From Leptolyngbya sp. FACHB-60 (GTDB taxonomy: Bacteria > Cyanobacteriota > Cyanobacteriia > Phormidesmidales > Phormidesmidaceae), in assembly GCF_014695775.1 (NCBI RefSeq), contig NZ_JACJOX010000040.1:1-54135 (forward strand): a stretch of 54,135 bases of DNA, written 5' to 3'. Shown in pieces: positions 32,486 to 40,786 of the stretch. The translations under genes and the position numbers were made by a program. Position 1 is the stretch's first letter; each line of letters starts with the position of its first letter. The notes under the pieces were generated by a model, which had not been told where the DNA came from, did no database searches, and worked only from the letters and a program-made list of their open reading frames with translations.

Positions 32486-33721
32486 TCAAACCAGTTCGCG
32501 CAGGCGACTTTCGAGAAACCGGCGCTCGGGTTCTTGCTTGACTAGAGCGAGCGCTCGTTGATAAGACGCCTTAGCTTCAGCGGTTTCTCCCAACTGGCGG
32601 CACAGATCCGCTCGGGCCGCATGGGCCAGGTGGTAGTGGGCTAGATCGCCCTCGGCGAGAATCTCATCTAGCAGTTGGAGGCCCGCCTGGGGGCCATCGC
32701 GCATCGCCACGGCCACCGCTCGATTGAGATGAACGACGGGAGTGGGTTCGATCTGGGCCAGCAGGCTATACAGCCCGACAATCTGGGCCCAGTCCGTTGC
32801 GGCTGGGTCGGGAGCTTCGGCATGGACAGCGGCGATCGCCGCCTGAATCCCATACGGCCCCACTGGCCCTGCCGACAGAGCTTGCTGCACCAGCGATCGC
32901 CCCTCGGCAATCTGCTCCTGGTTCCACAGGGCGCGATTTTGATCGCTTAAGAGAATCAGCTCGCCCGTGGTGGAGGTGCGGGCCTGACGCCGCGACTCTT
33001 GCAGCAGCATCAATGCCAGCAGCCCCATCACCTCGGGGTCGGGCAGCAGTTCTAGCACCAGTCGCCCTAGCCGAATTGCTTCGCCCGAGAGATCGGCCCG
33101 CGTCAGCGATGGGCCAGAGGAGGCCGCATATCCCTCGTTAAACACCAGATAGATCACCTGGAGTACGGTGTCTAAGCGATCGGGCAAGTCTTCCAGGGCG
33201 GGCACCTGATAGGGAATTCTCGCCGCGCGGATCTTGGCCTTGGCCCGCACAATGCGCTGGGCCAGAGTCGGTGGGGCCAGCAAAAAAGCACTAGCAATTT
33301 CCTCGGTCTTGAGGCCGCAGACCTCTCTCAGGGTGAGGGCTACCTGGGCCTCCTGGGGCAGGGCCGGGTGGCAGCAGGTAAAAATCAGCCGTAGGCGATC
33401 GTCCCCGACATCTTCATCATTGGGCAGGTCGGCCTGGGCATCGATCTGCTGGGCCAGCTCGGCTAACGACGCGTCAAAACGGGTGCGGCGACGCAGGCGA
33501 TCGATCGCCCTAAATCGACCCACCGACACCAGCCACGGCCTTGGTTTAGCCGGCATCCCATCCCGTGGCCACTGCTCCATGGCCACGGCAAAGGCGTCGT
33601 GCAGCGCCTCTTCGGCCAGGTCAAAATCTCCCAGCAGGCGAATCAGCGTGGCAAAAACCCGACGCGACTCAGCCCGGTAGATGGCGTCTACTTGCCGCTG
33701 CATCTGGAGGGGTTCGTTCAT
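32486..33721 (-). CDS. ECF42-group RNA polymerase sigma factor
   Basis: The ATG at 33721 (MNEPLQMQ) is preferred, with AGGAA about 8 nt upstream; the other start at 33742 has less support. The protein has 411 residues: sigma region 2 (about 8-75, with YRAESRRVFATLIRLLGDFD and AMEQWPRDGMPAKPRPWL), region 4 (about 110-170, with LTLREVCGLKTEEIASAFLL), and a long C-terminal extension of helical TPR-like repeats (about 180-411) ending RADLCRQLGETAEAKASYQR. That extension, with DUF6596, defines ECF42. No anti-sigma gene is seen, as is usual for the group. It lies above the two target-like operons. Its own upstream region lacks the target motif. Confidence 0.93.
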   Translation of the reverse strand: MNEPLQMQRQVDAIYRAESRRVFATLIRLLGDFDLAEEALHDAFAVAMEQWPRDGMPAKPRPWLVSVGRFRAIDRLRRRTRFDASLAELAQQIDAQADLPNDEDVGDDRLRLIFTCCHPALPQEAQVALTLREVCGLKTEEIASAFLLAPPTLAQRIVRAKAKIRAARIPYQVPALEDLPDRLDTVLQVIYLVFNEGYAASSGPSLTRADLSGEAIRLGRLVLELLPDPEVMGLLALMLLQESRRQARTSTTGELILLSDQNRALWNQEQIAEGRSLVQQALSAGPVGPYGIQAAIAAVHAEAPDPAATDWAQIVGLYSLLAQIEPTPVVHLNRAVAVAMRDGPQAGLQLLDEILAEGDLAHYHLAHAARADLCRQLGETAEAKASYQRALALVKQEPERRFLESRLRELV

Positions 33722-34063
33722 GGTTAGCGTTCCTGCCAGCAAAGTCGGTCGCCCAAATTCATTTTAATATAGTGCAATTGTACTTTCGCCTAACCAATGC
33801 ACTCACCAATGCAGCCGCTTCAAAAGTGATTAAACCTAGAATGAGTTTAATTTGAAAATGTTTTGAAATTGAGTTATGCTCCAAACATGAATTTTAGGAT
33901 GATCTTTGTAGCCGCCGCTTTCCTGATGAGCTAGGCGACCCGCAATGCAAATAGCTAGATGATCAACGTCAATCCTCAGTAGGGCTAGCCAAATCCCCGC
34001 AGTCTCTTCCTAAGGGCATCTGTATGTTGGATTTCTCATAAATCCTTAAATAGGAGTCATTCA
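33722..34063. other. Divergent spacer without a gene
   Basis: Between the sigma gene (minus) and the Crp-like regulator (plus). It is A/T-rich around 33765-33880 with TAATATAG and TTAATTTG stretches that could be promoters. No ECF42 site (TGTCGA-N17-CGACTA) is present on either strand. Confidence 0.45.
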
Positions 34064-34711
34064 ATGTTGAGACAGCTGGATAGTTTAGGGGGTCTTGCAG
34101 ACCTGCCGGTGGCTGCTCGGTTGCAGGGCCTTTCGTTAGAGCAGTTGCAGCGGCTGCCGGTGTCTGGATCTAGTCATTTTGGGCGGCGCGGCTATTTGCC
34201 CGCCGCCAGCGATCGCCTCTGGCTGCTCAAGGCAGGGGCGGTGCGCACCCTAACCTACCTGGAAGATGGCACCGCGATCGCCCTCGGCCTTTGGAGCGCA
34301 GGCGATATTGTGGGGAAGTTTCTCTCTAACGCGGAGCCCTACCTGATTGAAGCCCTCAACGATGTCGAGGCGGTTTGCATTTCTCTCTCTGACTGGCAGC
34401 CGCCGGTGGACGTGATCACTAGCTACCTAAAGCATGCTGAAGCGCTAATGGTGGTGCGCACCCACCGCCGAGCTGAGGCTGTTTTGCTCGGGCTGTTACA
34501 GTGGCTGGCCAACCGCTTTGGGCTACAGCTTGAGCGCGGTTGCCTCATTGACCTCAAAATTACCCACCAAGACTTGGCCGACTTTAGCGGCCTCAGCCGG
34601 GTGACGGTGACTCGTCTGCTGCGCCAGTTTGAAGAGCAGGGGCTGATTTATCGGCGATCGCGCCAGCTCATCCTGGCCGAATCTAGCGACCACTGGCACT
34701 ACGAAATTTAG
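34064..34711 (+). CDS. Crp/Fnr-family transcriptional regulator
   Basis: A 215-residue regulator. Residues about 25-115 form a cyclic-nucleotide-binding-like jelly roll (YLPAASDRLWLLKAGAVRTL, IALGLWSAGDIVGKFL), but the phosphate-binding Arg-Ser pattern of Crp is absent and no Fnr-type Cys cluster exists, so the ligand is not obvious. Residues 150-210 are the HTH_Crp domain: ITHQDLADFSGLSRVTVTRL followed by LRQFEEQGLIYRR. It is followed on the same strand by DUF202 and the TauE/SafE-type fusion gene, its plausible targets (inference). Confidence 0.88.
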   Translation: MLRQLDSLGGLADLPVAARLQGLSLEQLQRLPVSGSSHFGRRGYLPAASDRLWLLKAGAVRTLTYLEDGTAIALGLWSAGDIVGKFLSNAEPYLIEALNDVEAVCISLSDWQPPVDVITSYLKHAEALMVVRTHRRAEAVLLGLLQWLANRFGLQLERGCLIDLKITHQDLADFSGLSRVTVTRLLRQFEEQGLIYRRSRQLILAESSDHWHYEI

Positions 34712-34812
34712 CCAAAACCAGGGTGAGAATGTAGCCAACGAGCCTGGTATGACTGTGCTCATCAGATTTTGCATACCAGCTTTGCTGTCTGTCCAAACTT
34801 TTTACCGCGTTA

Positions 34813-35271
34813 ATGACTCAGCCATCCCAAGCCGTTGACACTCCAACCACGGGCGATCGCCCCCAGAGCACCAGCGCGCCTGCTCCCAGTCCAGCCCCGC
34901 CTTCAAAATCCAGCTCTCGCGCCCGCGATCACATGGCCAACGAGCGCACCTACCTGGCTTGGATGCGTACTGCGATCGCCCTGATTGGCTTCGGCGTTTT
35001 GATTGCTCGTCTGCGTTACCTGGTCTCGCCCGATGTGCCGGGCACCGGTCAGGGCTGGATGGTAGGGCTAGGTCTATGTTCCATTGGCCTGATCACCGTG
35101 TTGCTGTCAACCTGGCACTACTTTGCAGTACTTGACGCCATTGAGAGCAACACCTACGAACCCAACAGCCGCTGGGTGATTCTCTTTAGTCTGGTGGTCA
35201 CGCTGCTGGGGGCAGGGGTGCTATACGTGCTGTTTTCAGCTCCAGCAACAGTGAAAGGATTCACCGTTTAG
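34813..35271 (+). CDS. DUF202 (YidH-like) membrane protein
   Basis: A 152-residue protein: a Pro/Ser-rich disordered head (1-38), the DUF202 signature RARDHMANERTYLAWMRTAI (about 36-55), and three transmembrane helices (about 50-70, 86-108 and 120-142). The function of DUF202 is unknown. The ATG at 34813 has a weak upstream context. It is placed between a Crp-like regulator and a TauE/SafE-type gene, all on the plus strand. Confidence 0.87.
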   Translation: MTQPSQAVDTPTTGDRPQSTSAPAPSPAPPSKSSSRARDHMANERTYLAWMRTAIALIGFGVLIARLRYLVSPDVPGTGQGWMVGLGLCSIGLITVLLSTWHYFAVLDAIESNTYEPNSRWVILFSLVVTLLGAGVLYVLFSAPATVKGFTV

Positions 35272-35340
35272 AAAGAAAACTTTGAGGGTTTAGTTTTGTA
35301 GAGCCTTAGACAGGCGGTCGAAAGACACGGGTCAGGTGGG

Positions 35341-36594
35341 GTGTTACGCTCACATATGGCCCATCAGCGCTCCAACGCCAGCATGCTCGACCTGTTGCTC
35401 ATGACCAGCTTAGGATTTTTAGGCAGTTTTGGCCACTGCCTGGGTATGTGCGGTCCCATCACCGTGGCCTTCTCGCTATCTCAGCCTGCTAGCGATCGCG
35501 ATCGCTGGCAGCAGGTTGGGTTTCACCTGCTGCTCAACCTGGGGCGGTTAGTTAGCTACGCCCTAGTGGGCCTCATGATTGGAGCGCTGGGGTCGGTGCT
35601 GGTGGCCAGCGGGCAAATGGCTGGCATCGGCAGCCCCCTGCGGCGGGGGGTAGCCCTGGTGACCGGGCTGCTGCTGATCTGGTTTGGCCTAGCGCAAATC
35701 AGCCCTGGCCAGGTGCCCCAAGTGCCGCTGCTCAACCCCATGGCCCAGGCGAGCTGGCACAGTCGGCTGAGTCGCGCCATGCAGGCCCTTTCCCTCAATC
35801 CCCAGCGGTGGACGCCGCTGCTGCTGGGGTTAGCCTGGGGGCTAATGCCCTGCGGATTTTTGTATGCAGCGCAGCTGAAGGCAGCAGAGACCACCAACCT
35901 CTGGCGGGGCGGAGCCACCATGCTAGCTTTTGGGGTAGGCACCCTGCCGATGATGCTTGGCGTCGGGGTATCGACAGCCTGGGTTAGCGGCGATCGTCGG
36001 GGGCAGCTGTTTCGCCTAGGCGGTTGGATTACTCTCCTGATTGGCCTACTGACCTTGCTCCGGAGCAGCGACATGATCGACTTCACCGGCCATGGGGCGC
36101 TGGTGTTGCTGCTGCTGGCGCTGATCGCTCGCCCCCTCAGCCGTCTCTGGCCAGCTCTGCTCGTCTATCGTCGCACCCTGGGGGTAGGGGCCTTTGTGCT
36201 TTCTGTGGCCCATGTCGCCCATATCGTCACCATGGGGTGGAACCCAGCCGCTTTGCCGTTTCTCTTGCCAAGCCTGCAAGTGGGTGGCTGGGCGGGCATT
36301 GTCGCCTTTGGGCTGATGGTGCCCCTGGCCCTAACCAGCTTTAATCGGGCGCAAACTTGCCTGGGCCACCACTGGCGACGGCTCCATCTGCTCAGCATCC
36401 CCATTTTTGGGTTAGCCGTGACCCATACGCTGCTTTTGGGGTCGAGCTATTTGGGTGGGTTCGAGCACTCTACCCGTCACTGGGTGGCAGCCGTGGCCTT
36501 GGCGGGGCTGGCGTTACTGGCGCTGCTGTTGCGCTGGCGGCGGATTTGGTCGCTGCTGTCTTTGGAGAACTACTATGCGCCTGCCAAGTCTTAG
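35341..36594 (+). CDS. TauE/SafE-ferric-reductase-like fusion membrane protein
   Basis: A 417-residue polytopic membrane protein with about 12 helices. The N-terminal half (about 15-230) is the TauE/SafE or DsbD_2 type, with the signature GHCLGMCGPITVAF (32-45) and GLMPCGFLYAA, each with cysteines that could bind copper or swap disulfides. The C-terminal half (about 235-415) resembles the ferric-reductase-like transmembrane fold: YRRTLGVGAFVLSVAHVAHI and RRLHLLSIPIFGLAVTHTLL hold paired histidines fit for heme. The start may be internal (ATG for MAHQRSN). A secreted protein gene overlaps its last 20 bp. It could be a trans-membrane metal or redox module (inference). Confidence 0.87.
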   Translation: MLRSHMAHQRSNASMLDLLLMTSLGFLGSFGHCLGMCGPITVAFSLSQPASDRDRWQQVGFHLLLNLGRLVSYALVGLMIGALGSVLVASGQMAGIGSPLRRGVALVTGLLLIWFGLAQISPGQVPQVPLLNPMAQASWHSRLSRAMQALSLNPQRWTPLLLGLAWGLMPCGFLYAAQLKAAETTNLWRGGATMLAFGVGTLPMMLGVGVSTAWVSGDRRGQLFRLGGWITLLIGLLTLLRSSDMIDFTGHGALVLLLLALIARPLSRLWPALLVYRRTLGVGAFVLSVAHVAHIVTMGWNPAALPFLLPSLQVGGWAGIVAFGLMVPLALTSFNRAQTCLGHHWRRLHLLSIPIFGLAVTHTLLLGSSYLGGFEHSTRHWVAAVALAGLALLALLLRWRRIWSLLSLENYYAPAKS

Positions 36595-37144
36595 CCTGAT
36601 GGCAGGGCTGCTGCTCGGCAGCCTGACCGTGCTACCTGCCCAAGCCCACAAGACCGAAGTGTCGGGCGATGTCGCGGGCACCTGGCACCTTGAACCCAAC
36701 CACAGCCCCAAAGCCGGAGAACCAGCGCGAGTCTGGGTAGCCCTCACCCAGCAGGGTGGACAGGTGATTCCTTTAGAGCAGTGTGACTGCACTCTTGCCG
36801 TCTATGCCACCAACCAGCCCGGTGCCACTCCGGTTGTGCAACCCACCCTGCAAGCCATGTCGCCCGAGCGATTTCAAAATATTCCTGGGGCCGAGATCAC
36901 ATTTCCTAACCTGGGGGAATATCGCATAGTGCTCACCGGTCGCCCCAGAGCCGAAGCCACCTTTGCCCCCTTTGAACTCAGCTACACCACCGTTGTCGCC
37001 GGGGGTAGCCGTAACCCCCCAGCCCCCGACCAGGAGGCTACGCCTGAGGTGAGGCGTTCCCCTGCCTGGATTGTGGGCGGAGGGATGATCGTTGCGATCG
37101 CAGCTCTAGCAGCAGTATTCAACCAAAGAAAATCGCCGCGCTGA
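36575..37144 (+). CDS. Secreted, membrane-anchored beta-rich protein, translationally coupled
   Basis: Start ATG 36575 lies inside the end of the upstream gene, with GGAG at 36564-36567; the longer upstream reading is an artefact. The 189-residue protein has a signal peptide (LSLMAGLLLGSLTVLPAQA), a beta-rich domain (about 22-150: HKTEVSGDVAGTWHLEPNHS, RVWVALTQQGGQVIPLEQCD, EITFPNLGEYRIVLTGRP), a Pro-rich linker and a C-terminal anchor (AWIVGGGMIVAIAALAAVF). The fold resembles small FixH/YtkA- or CopC-like domains. Its first mature residue is His. Coupling to the TauE/SafE-ferric-reductase fusion suggests a joint extracytoplasmic redox or metal role (inference). Confidence 0.82.
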   Translation: MRLPSLSLMAGLLLGSLTVLPAQAHKTEVSGDVAGTWHLEPNHSPKAGEPARVWVALTQQGGQVIPLEQCDCTLAVYATNQPGATPVVQPTLQAMSPERFQNIPGAEITFPNLGEYRIVLTGRPRAEATFAPFELSYTTVVAGGSRNPPAPDQEATPEVRRSPAWIVGGGMIVAIAALAAVFNQRKSPR

Positions 37145-37767
37145 GCGCTTAGAGGTGAGGGTGAATGACCCATGCCCTGCCATTGGCAAAGATGCTTTAT
37201 CACCGCCCCAAGAGCCGCGCTTTGGTGGTGTTGTGCAGATAAATCAGCAGCAGGCTACTCAGCAGCAGCGGCGCAATTAGGGCGATTACAAAATAGCCGC
37301 GACCGTGACTCCATCGGTTTTTTAGGGGTTTAAGCAGAGGGTAGCTGGGTAAGGAGCAGGCTGGGTAGGGGGGCTGGGTTGCAGCCCGGTTGAGCGAGAA
37401 GGAAGTCATGGCAAAAAGCAGAGAGAAAAGAGAACAACGGAAAACTTGGCTAGGAACTCGGAGACAGACTTGAGCTCAAGGGCTAAGCCGATCACTAGGG
37501 TTCCCCGTCTTGGCGTCAGGGTTTGCTGTGCCCCGCAGTAGAACGCTGGATTGTGGGCGAGGAAAATTGAACTCACCATGGCGCTGCCTAGTAATGCCAG
37601 CCGTCGCTCTCGGGGTTGCCTTTGCCCCAAATGGTGAGGGGAGGCCGACGACAGCGGTAATGGCACCCTTTGGGAACACTATATTTACTTGCCAATTACA
37701 GCAGTAACTTAACTAGAGCCGACCCAGCCTAGACAACTCACTAAATCACCCCCAGTTGAGGCAAACG
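37145..37767. other. Spacer with only a doubtful small ORF
   Basis: About 620 bp. A 69-residue open frame at 37200-37409 (minus) has one transmembrane helix (GYFVIALIAPLLLSSLLLIY) but no ribosome site, and the first 30 residues are composition-biased. Two overlapping frames at 37406-37707 are not credible. The right end holds the ribosome site of the DUF3592 gene. Confidence 0.45.
37200..37409 (-). CDS. Doubtful small membrane protein
   Basis: A 69-residue frame with one C-terminal transmembrane helix and a short basic tail (HNTTKARLLGR). No Shine-Dalgarno precedes the ATG, and the upstream half is Pro/Ser/Leu-rich. It lies convergent to the end of the secreted-protein gene. It could be a real small membrane protein or chance. 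Confidence 0.28.
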   Translation of the reverse strand: MTSFSLNRAATQPPYPACSLPSYPLLKPLKNRWSHGRGYFVIALIAPLLLSSLLLIYLHNTTKARLLGR

Positions 37768-38478
37768 ATGAAATCAATAGCCGTCACGAAACATGCTTTC
37801 GCTTTAGCTTTCTTGTTACCCGGAATTGGCATGCTGGCAGCTACACTCTTTACGTACAAGAATACTAGTACGTTTCTTAACGATGCCATTAGAACAGAAG
37901 GGACGGTGATAGAGCTTATTCAGTCTCGATCAGATGATTCAATTATGTATTACCCAGTTGTGGTTTTTGCCAACCAAGACGGCGAAGAAATTGAGTTCAC
38001 CTCGCTGTCAGGCTCTAACCCACCAAGCTACTCGACCGGACAAGCAATAGAAATTTTTTATCTACCAGCTGAACCGCAGAGGGCAGAGATTAATGACTTT
38101 TTTTCGCTATGGGGTATGCCAGCTATTTTTGGCGGGCTGGGTAGCATATTCTCTGCAATTGGCGCTGGCATGATTGTTGTGCCTATGCTTAAAGAAGGTG
38201 AAGAAAAGCGTCTGAAGCAGGAAGGAACATCCATTGAAACTGATTTTAAGAGCGTAGAAGTCAACACCGCGTATTCAGTTAATGGTAAGCATCCCTTCCA
38301 GGTTATAACGCAATGGCAGAACCCATCTACTACAGAAATCCACGTATTTGAGAGCAATAACCTATGGTATGACCCGACCGATTTTATGACGAGAAAGCAA
38401 ATTACCGTCTTTATCGAGAAAGAAAATCCTAAGAAATATTTTGTTGATCTTTCGTTTCTGCCTAAGTTAGCTGAGTAG
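37768..38478 (+). CDS. DUF3592 membrane protein
   Basis: ATG 37768 is selected because GAGG lies at 37758-37761; TTG at 37756 is less likely. The 236-residue protein has two transmembrane helices (about 8-28 and 112-138) flanking a DUF3592-like beta domain: RTEGTVIELIQSRSDDSIMY, YYPVVVFANQDGEEIEFTSL, GQAIEIFYLPAEPQRAEIND. A second beta-rich cytosolic part follows (about 150-236). The coding sequence is more A/T-rich than its neighbours and has fewer HIP1 sites, which may point to recent transfer. Function unknown; it stands alone. Confidence 0.85.
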   Translation: MKSIAVTKHAFALAFLLPGIGMLAATLFTYKNTSTFLNDAIRTEGTVIELIQSRSDDSIMYYPVVVFANQDGEEIEFTSLSGSNPPSYSTGQAIEIFYLPAEPQRAEINDFFSLWGMPAIFGGLGSIFSAIGAGMIVVPMLKEGEEKRLKQEGTSIETDFKSVEVNTAYSVNGKHPFQVITQWQNPSTTEIHVFESNNLWYDPTDFMTRKQITVFIEKENPKKYFVDLSFLPKLAE

Positions 38479-38781
38479 CCCAGCATAGCTCAAATCAATC
38501 AATGGGAAGACCTGGGCGATCGCCAGTAGGTCTACTATTGGCTGGCAAAAGCAACGTAGTATAACAACATGATGGAGCGGACAGTTAAAACCGTTTCATC
38601 TAGCTTTAAGGTCTTATCTGCTATCGCTTATCGTTACGGTTAGCAGTCATTGTGCGCGCCACCATAGTCTCAGCAATCCTCTTTCTCTGGCATCACTAGC
38701 AGCGGCGAATACACTATGGGAAGCGGATTAGTGCTGTCCGTTATAACTATTCCGATCGTTTGATTTTGGAGGAGACGCAGC
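38479..38781. other. Gene-free spacer
   Basis: About 300 bp of mixed sequence with a HIP1-like GGCGATCGCC near 38516. GGAGGA at 38768-38773 is the ribosome site of the GFA gene. Nothing else is evident. Confidence 0.5.
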
Positions 38782-39174
38782 ATGGATCAATTCACCGGCG
38801 GTTGCCTGTGCGGCAACGTCCGAATTGTGGCAACGGGACGCCCATACCGAGTTGGCCTTTGTCACTGCCTCGACTGCCGCAAGCATCATGGGGCTCTTTT
38901 TCACGCTTCCGCGATTTTCCCTCAAGAGGCGGTGGCGATCGCTGGCGAAACCCGCGACTACGGCGGGCGGTTTTTCTGCCCTCGCTGCGGCTCGTCTGTT
39001 TTCGCCCGCACCGCAGACGAAATCGAAGTGTACCTAGGCTCCCTAGATGCCCCTAACCAACTAACACCAACCTACGAAAACTGGATTATCCGTCGTGAGT
39101 CTTGGTTGCCGCCATTTCCGCTCACGAGACAATATGAGTGCGATCGCGACCCCACAAGCCGCTTTGAGGAGTAG
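38782..39174 (+). CDS. GFA-family (CENP-V/GFA) zinc protein
   Basis: A 130-residue protein with the GFA fold. The zinc ligands are all visible: Cys8 and Cys10 (GGCLCGNV), Cys27, Cys29 and Cys32 (LCHCLDCRKHHG) and Cys66 and Cys69 (FCPRCGSSVF). The family is named for glutathione-dependent formaldehyde activation, but this activity is disputed for the wider group; some bind S-hydroxymethyl-glutathione. GGAGGA lies upstream of the ATG. It stands alone, so no pathway is indicated. Confidence 0.92.
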   Translation: MDQFTGGCLCGNVRIVATGRPYRVGLCHCLDCRKHHGALFHASAIFPQEAVAIAGETRDYGGRFFCPRCGSSVFARTADEIEVYLGSLDAPNQLTPTYENWIIRRESWLPPFPLTRQYECDRDPTSRFEE

Positions 39175-39268
39175 GTCGGACAATTCAATTTCCATCGCCA
39201 AAGGGCAAAGCGCGACCGCTGTAAAAATAGTGTCTGCCCTAGCAGTTTTGAATGGGCCGTCCCTTGGC

Positions 39269-39928
39269 TTAAGTCTTTAATCCTGGCAGCAGCGGTAGCC
39301 AGCGATACATGGCCTGGTGCAGACTCAGCGCCCAGGCGATCGCCAGCAGCCAGCCCCCTAAAATATCGCTGGGAAAATGCACTCCCAGATAAACCCGACT
39401 AGCCCCAACGCAGAGCACAAACAGACCGCCCAACCCCAACAGCCAGGGGCGCTTAGGGCTATCCCAGTTGAGCAAAATTAGGGCCAGCACAAAGGCCATC
39501 GAATAGGTCGCGTGGCCGCTCGGAAAGCTAAAGTCGGCGTGGGGCGGAATGCCTTCCCATAAGGCAGGGCGCACCCGGTGCCAGAGCAGCTTAGCGACTT
39601 GGTTAAGCCCAGCGCTGCCCGCCATTACAAAGGCCAAATAGCTGGCCGGTTGCCAGCGACGCCGCCAGAGGCCCAGGGCCATCAGCCCCAGGGAGGCGGG
39701 CAGCACGCCCCAAAACGTGCCTAGGTCGGTGGCGATCGCCACGTCTCGATTCAACGCTGGGGTGGCGTAGCGGTGCAGGTGCAGCAAAAAGGCTGCATCC
39801 CAGGCGGGCAGAGTCGGGTAAGCCGCCACCAGTAGCCCCAGGCCAATCAAAATCATCAGGGCCGACAGCGGTAAAATGACTCCCAGCCAGAGCGGGCTAG
39901 GGGCTGAGGAGCGAGCAGACTGTTCCAT
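39269..39928 (-). CDS. PAP2-family membrane phosphatase
   Basis: A 219-residue membrane protein with six helices. The three PAP2 phosphatase motifs are complete: KLLWHRVRP, FSFPSGHATYS and SRVYLGVHFPSDILGG, the last with the catalytic His and Asp. Substrates for this family are lipid phosphates such as phosphatidic acid or undecaprenyl pyrophosphate, with the active site facing the periplasm. A small membrane protein gene (39945-40463) lies 16 bp upstream on the same strand, so they may form an operon. Confidence 0.93.
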   Translation of the reverse strand: MEQSARSSAPSPLWLGVILPLSALMILIGLGLLVAAYPTLPAWDAAFLLHLHRYATPALNRDVAIATDLGTFWGVLPASLGLMALGLWRRRWQPASYLAFVMAGSAGLNQVAKLLWHRVRPALWEGIPPHADFSFPSGHATYSMAFVLALILLNWDSPKRPWLLGLGGLFVLCVGASRVYLGVHFPSDILGGWLLAIAWALSLHQAMYRWLPLLPGLKT

Positions 39929-39944
39929 TTGACTAGAGACTAAC

Positions 39945-40463
39945 TTAGGTTGAAATCCAGGTCATGAGCCAGCCGGGCAGCACAGCATCGAGCTGGGTGA
40001 GCAGATCACCTGTGAGAAAATCGGGCACATCGAGGATGTGCAGTTGCAGCAGCACCACAATTGCCAGGGCATACACCGTAGATGTGATCAAGCCGTTGCG
40101 CAGCGAATGACCAGTGGTGCCCGGCTCTTGTTTTTGCAGCGCGGTAACCGCCCCCTGCTGCATGAGCACAAAGCCGACAACGTTCGTCAGCCAATAGCCT
40201 AGCCCGGTCATGGGCACCAGGGCATCGGGGAACGGGCGGCTGGCCAGGTAGCCAAAGCCCAGGGCCAGGGGTAGATTAATGACCAAATCATTCCACCAGC
40301 ACAGGGGTGAGAGCAGATAGCCAACCACCACCAGGCTACCGCCCCACAGCCGTCGCAGCCAGGGGGCGGCCGACTTGGCATTCACCTCAGGGGCGCTGTC
40401 GGCGGGGGCGTAGTCAGCAGTATCTAACTCAGTATCGGGCTGAAGGAGTGACAAGGGGTTCAT
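39945..40463 (-). CDS. Membrane protein of unknown function next to PAP2
   Basis: From ATG 40463 the protein has 172 residues (a longer start at 40502 is possible; neither has a clear ribosome site). A polar N-terminus of about 35 residues precedes four hydrophobic segments: GGSLVVVGYLLSPLCWW, LALGFGYLASRPF, GLGYWLTNVVGFVLM and STVYALAIVVLLQLHIL. No known domain is recognised. It ends 16 bp before the PAP2 start on the same strand, so the two genes are likely co-transcribed, suggesting a membrane-lipid role only by association. Confidence 0.78.
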   Translation of the reverse strand: MNPLSLLQPDTELDTADYAPADSAPEVNAKSAAPWLRRLWGGSLVVVGYLLSPLCWWNDLVINLPLALGFGYLASRPFPDALVPMTGLGYWLTNVVGFVLMQQGAVTALQKQEPGTTGHSLRNGLITSTVYALAIVVLLQLHILDVPDFLTGDLLTQLDAVLPGWLMTWIST

Positions 40464-40786
40464 CTTAACTACGGGAATTAACGCTACGCAGGGGGATTGC
40501 AAAACCGCGAGGTAGCCACCAATCGCCCGAGAACATCACCACCATTAGCAGCAAGCCCAAGCCAAAATCCACTAGCTCTAGGTAGATAGATACCAGGGTG
40601 GACACCGGAGAAGAAAGATACCCTCATCCAGATCACCAGCATCAAGGGGAAAGCCCCAGCTCGCCAGTGCAACCCTAGAACGGACCTGCGATCGCCACAT
40701 CAACCCTAGCAAATCCGCGCAAACCCTAAAAACATACTGGATTACCGGTATTTCTCTCAAAAGCTCTGCCCCGTTTTATAACGCTT

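Noticed and set aside
37406..37707. Overlapping frames on both strands near 37.5 kb
   Set aside because: Mutually overlapping, no ribosome sites, no recognisable features.
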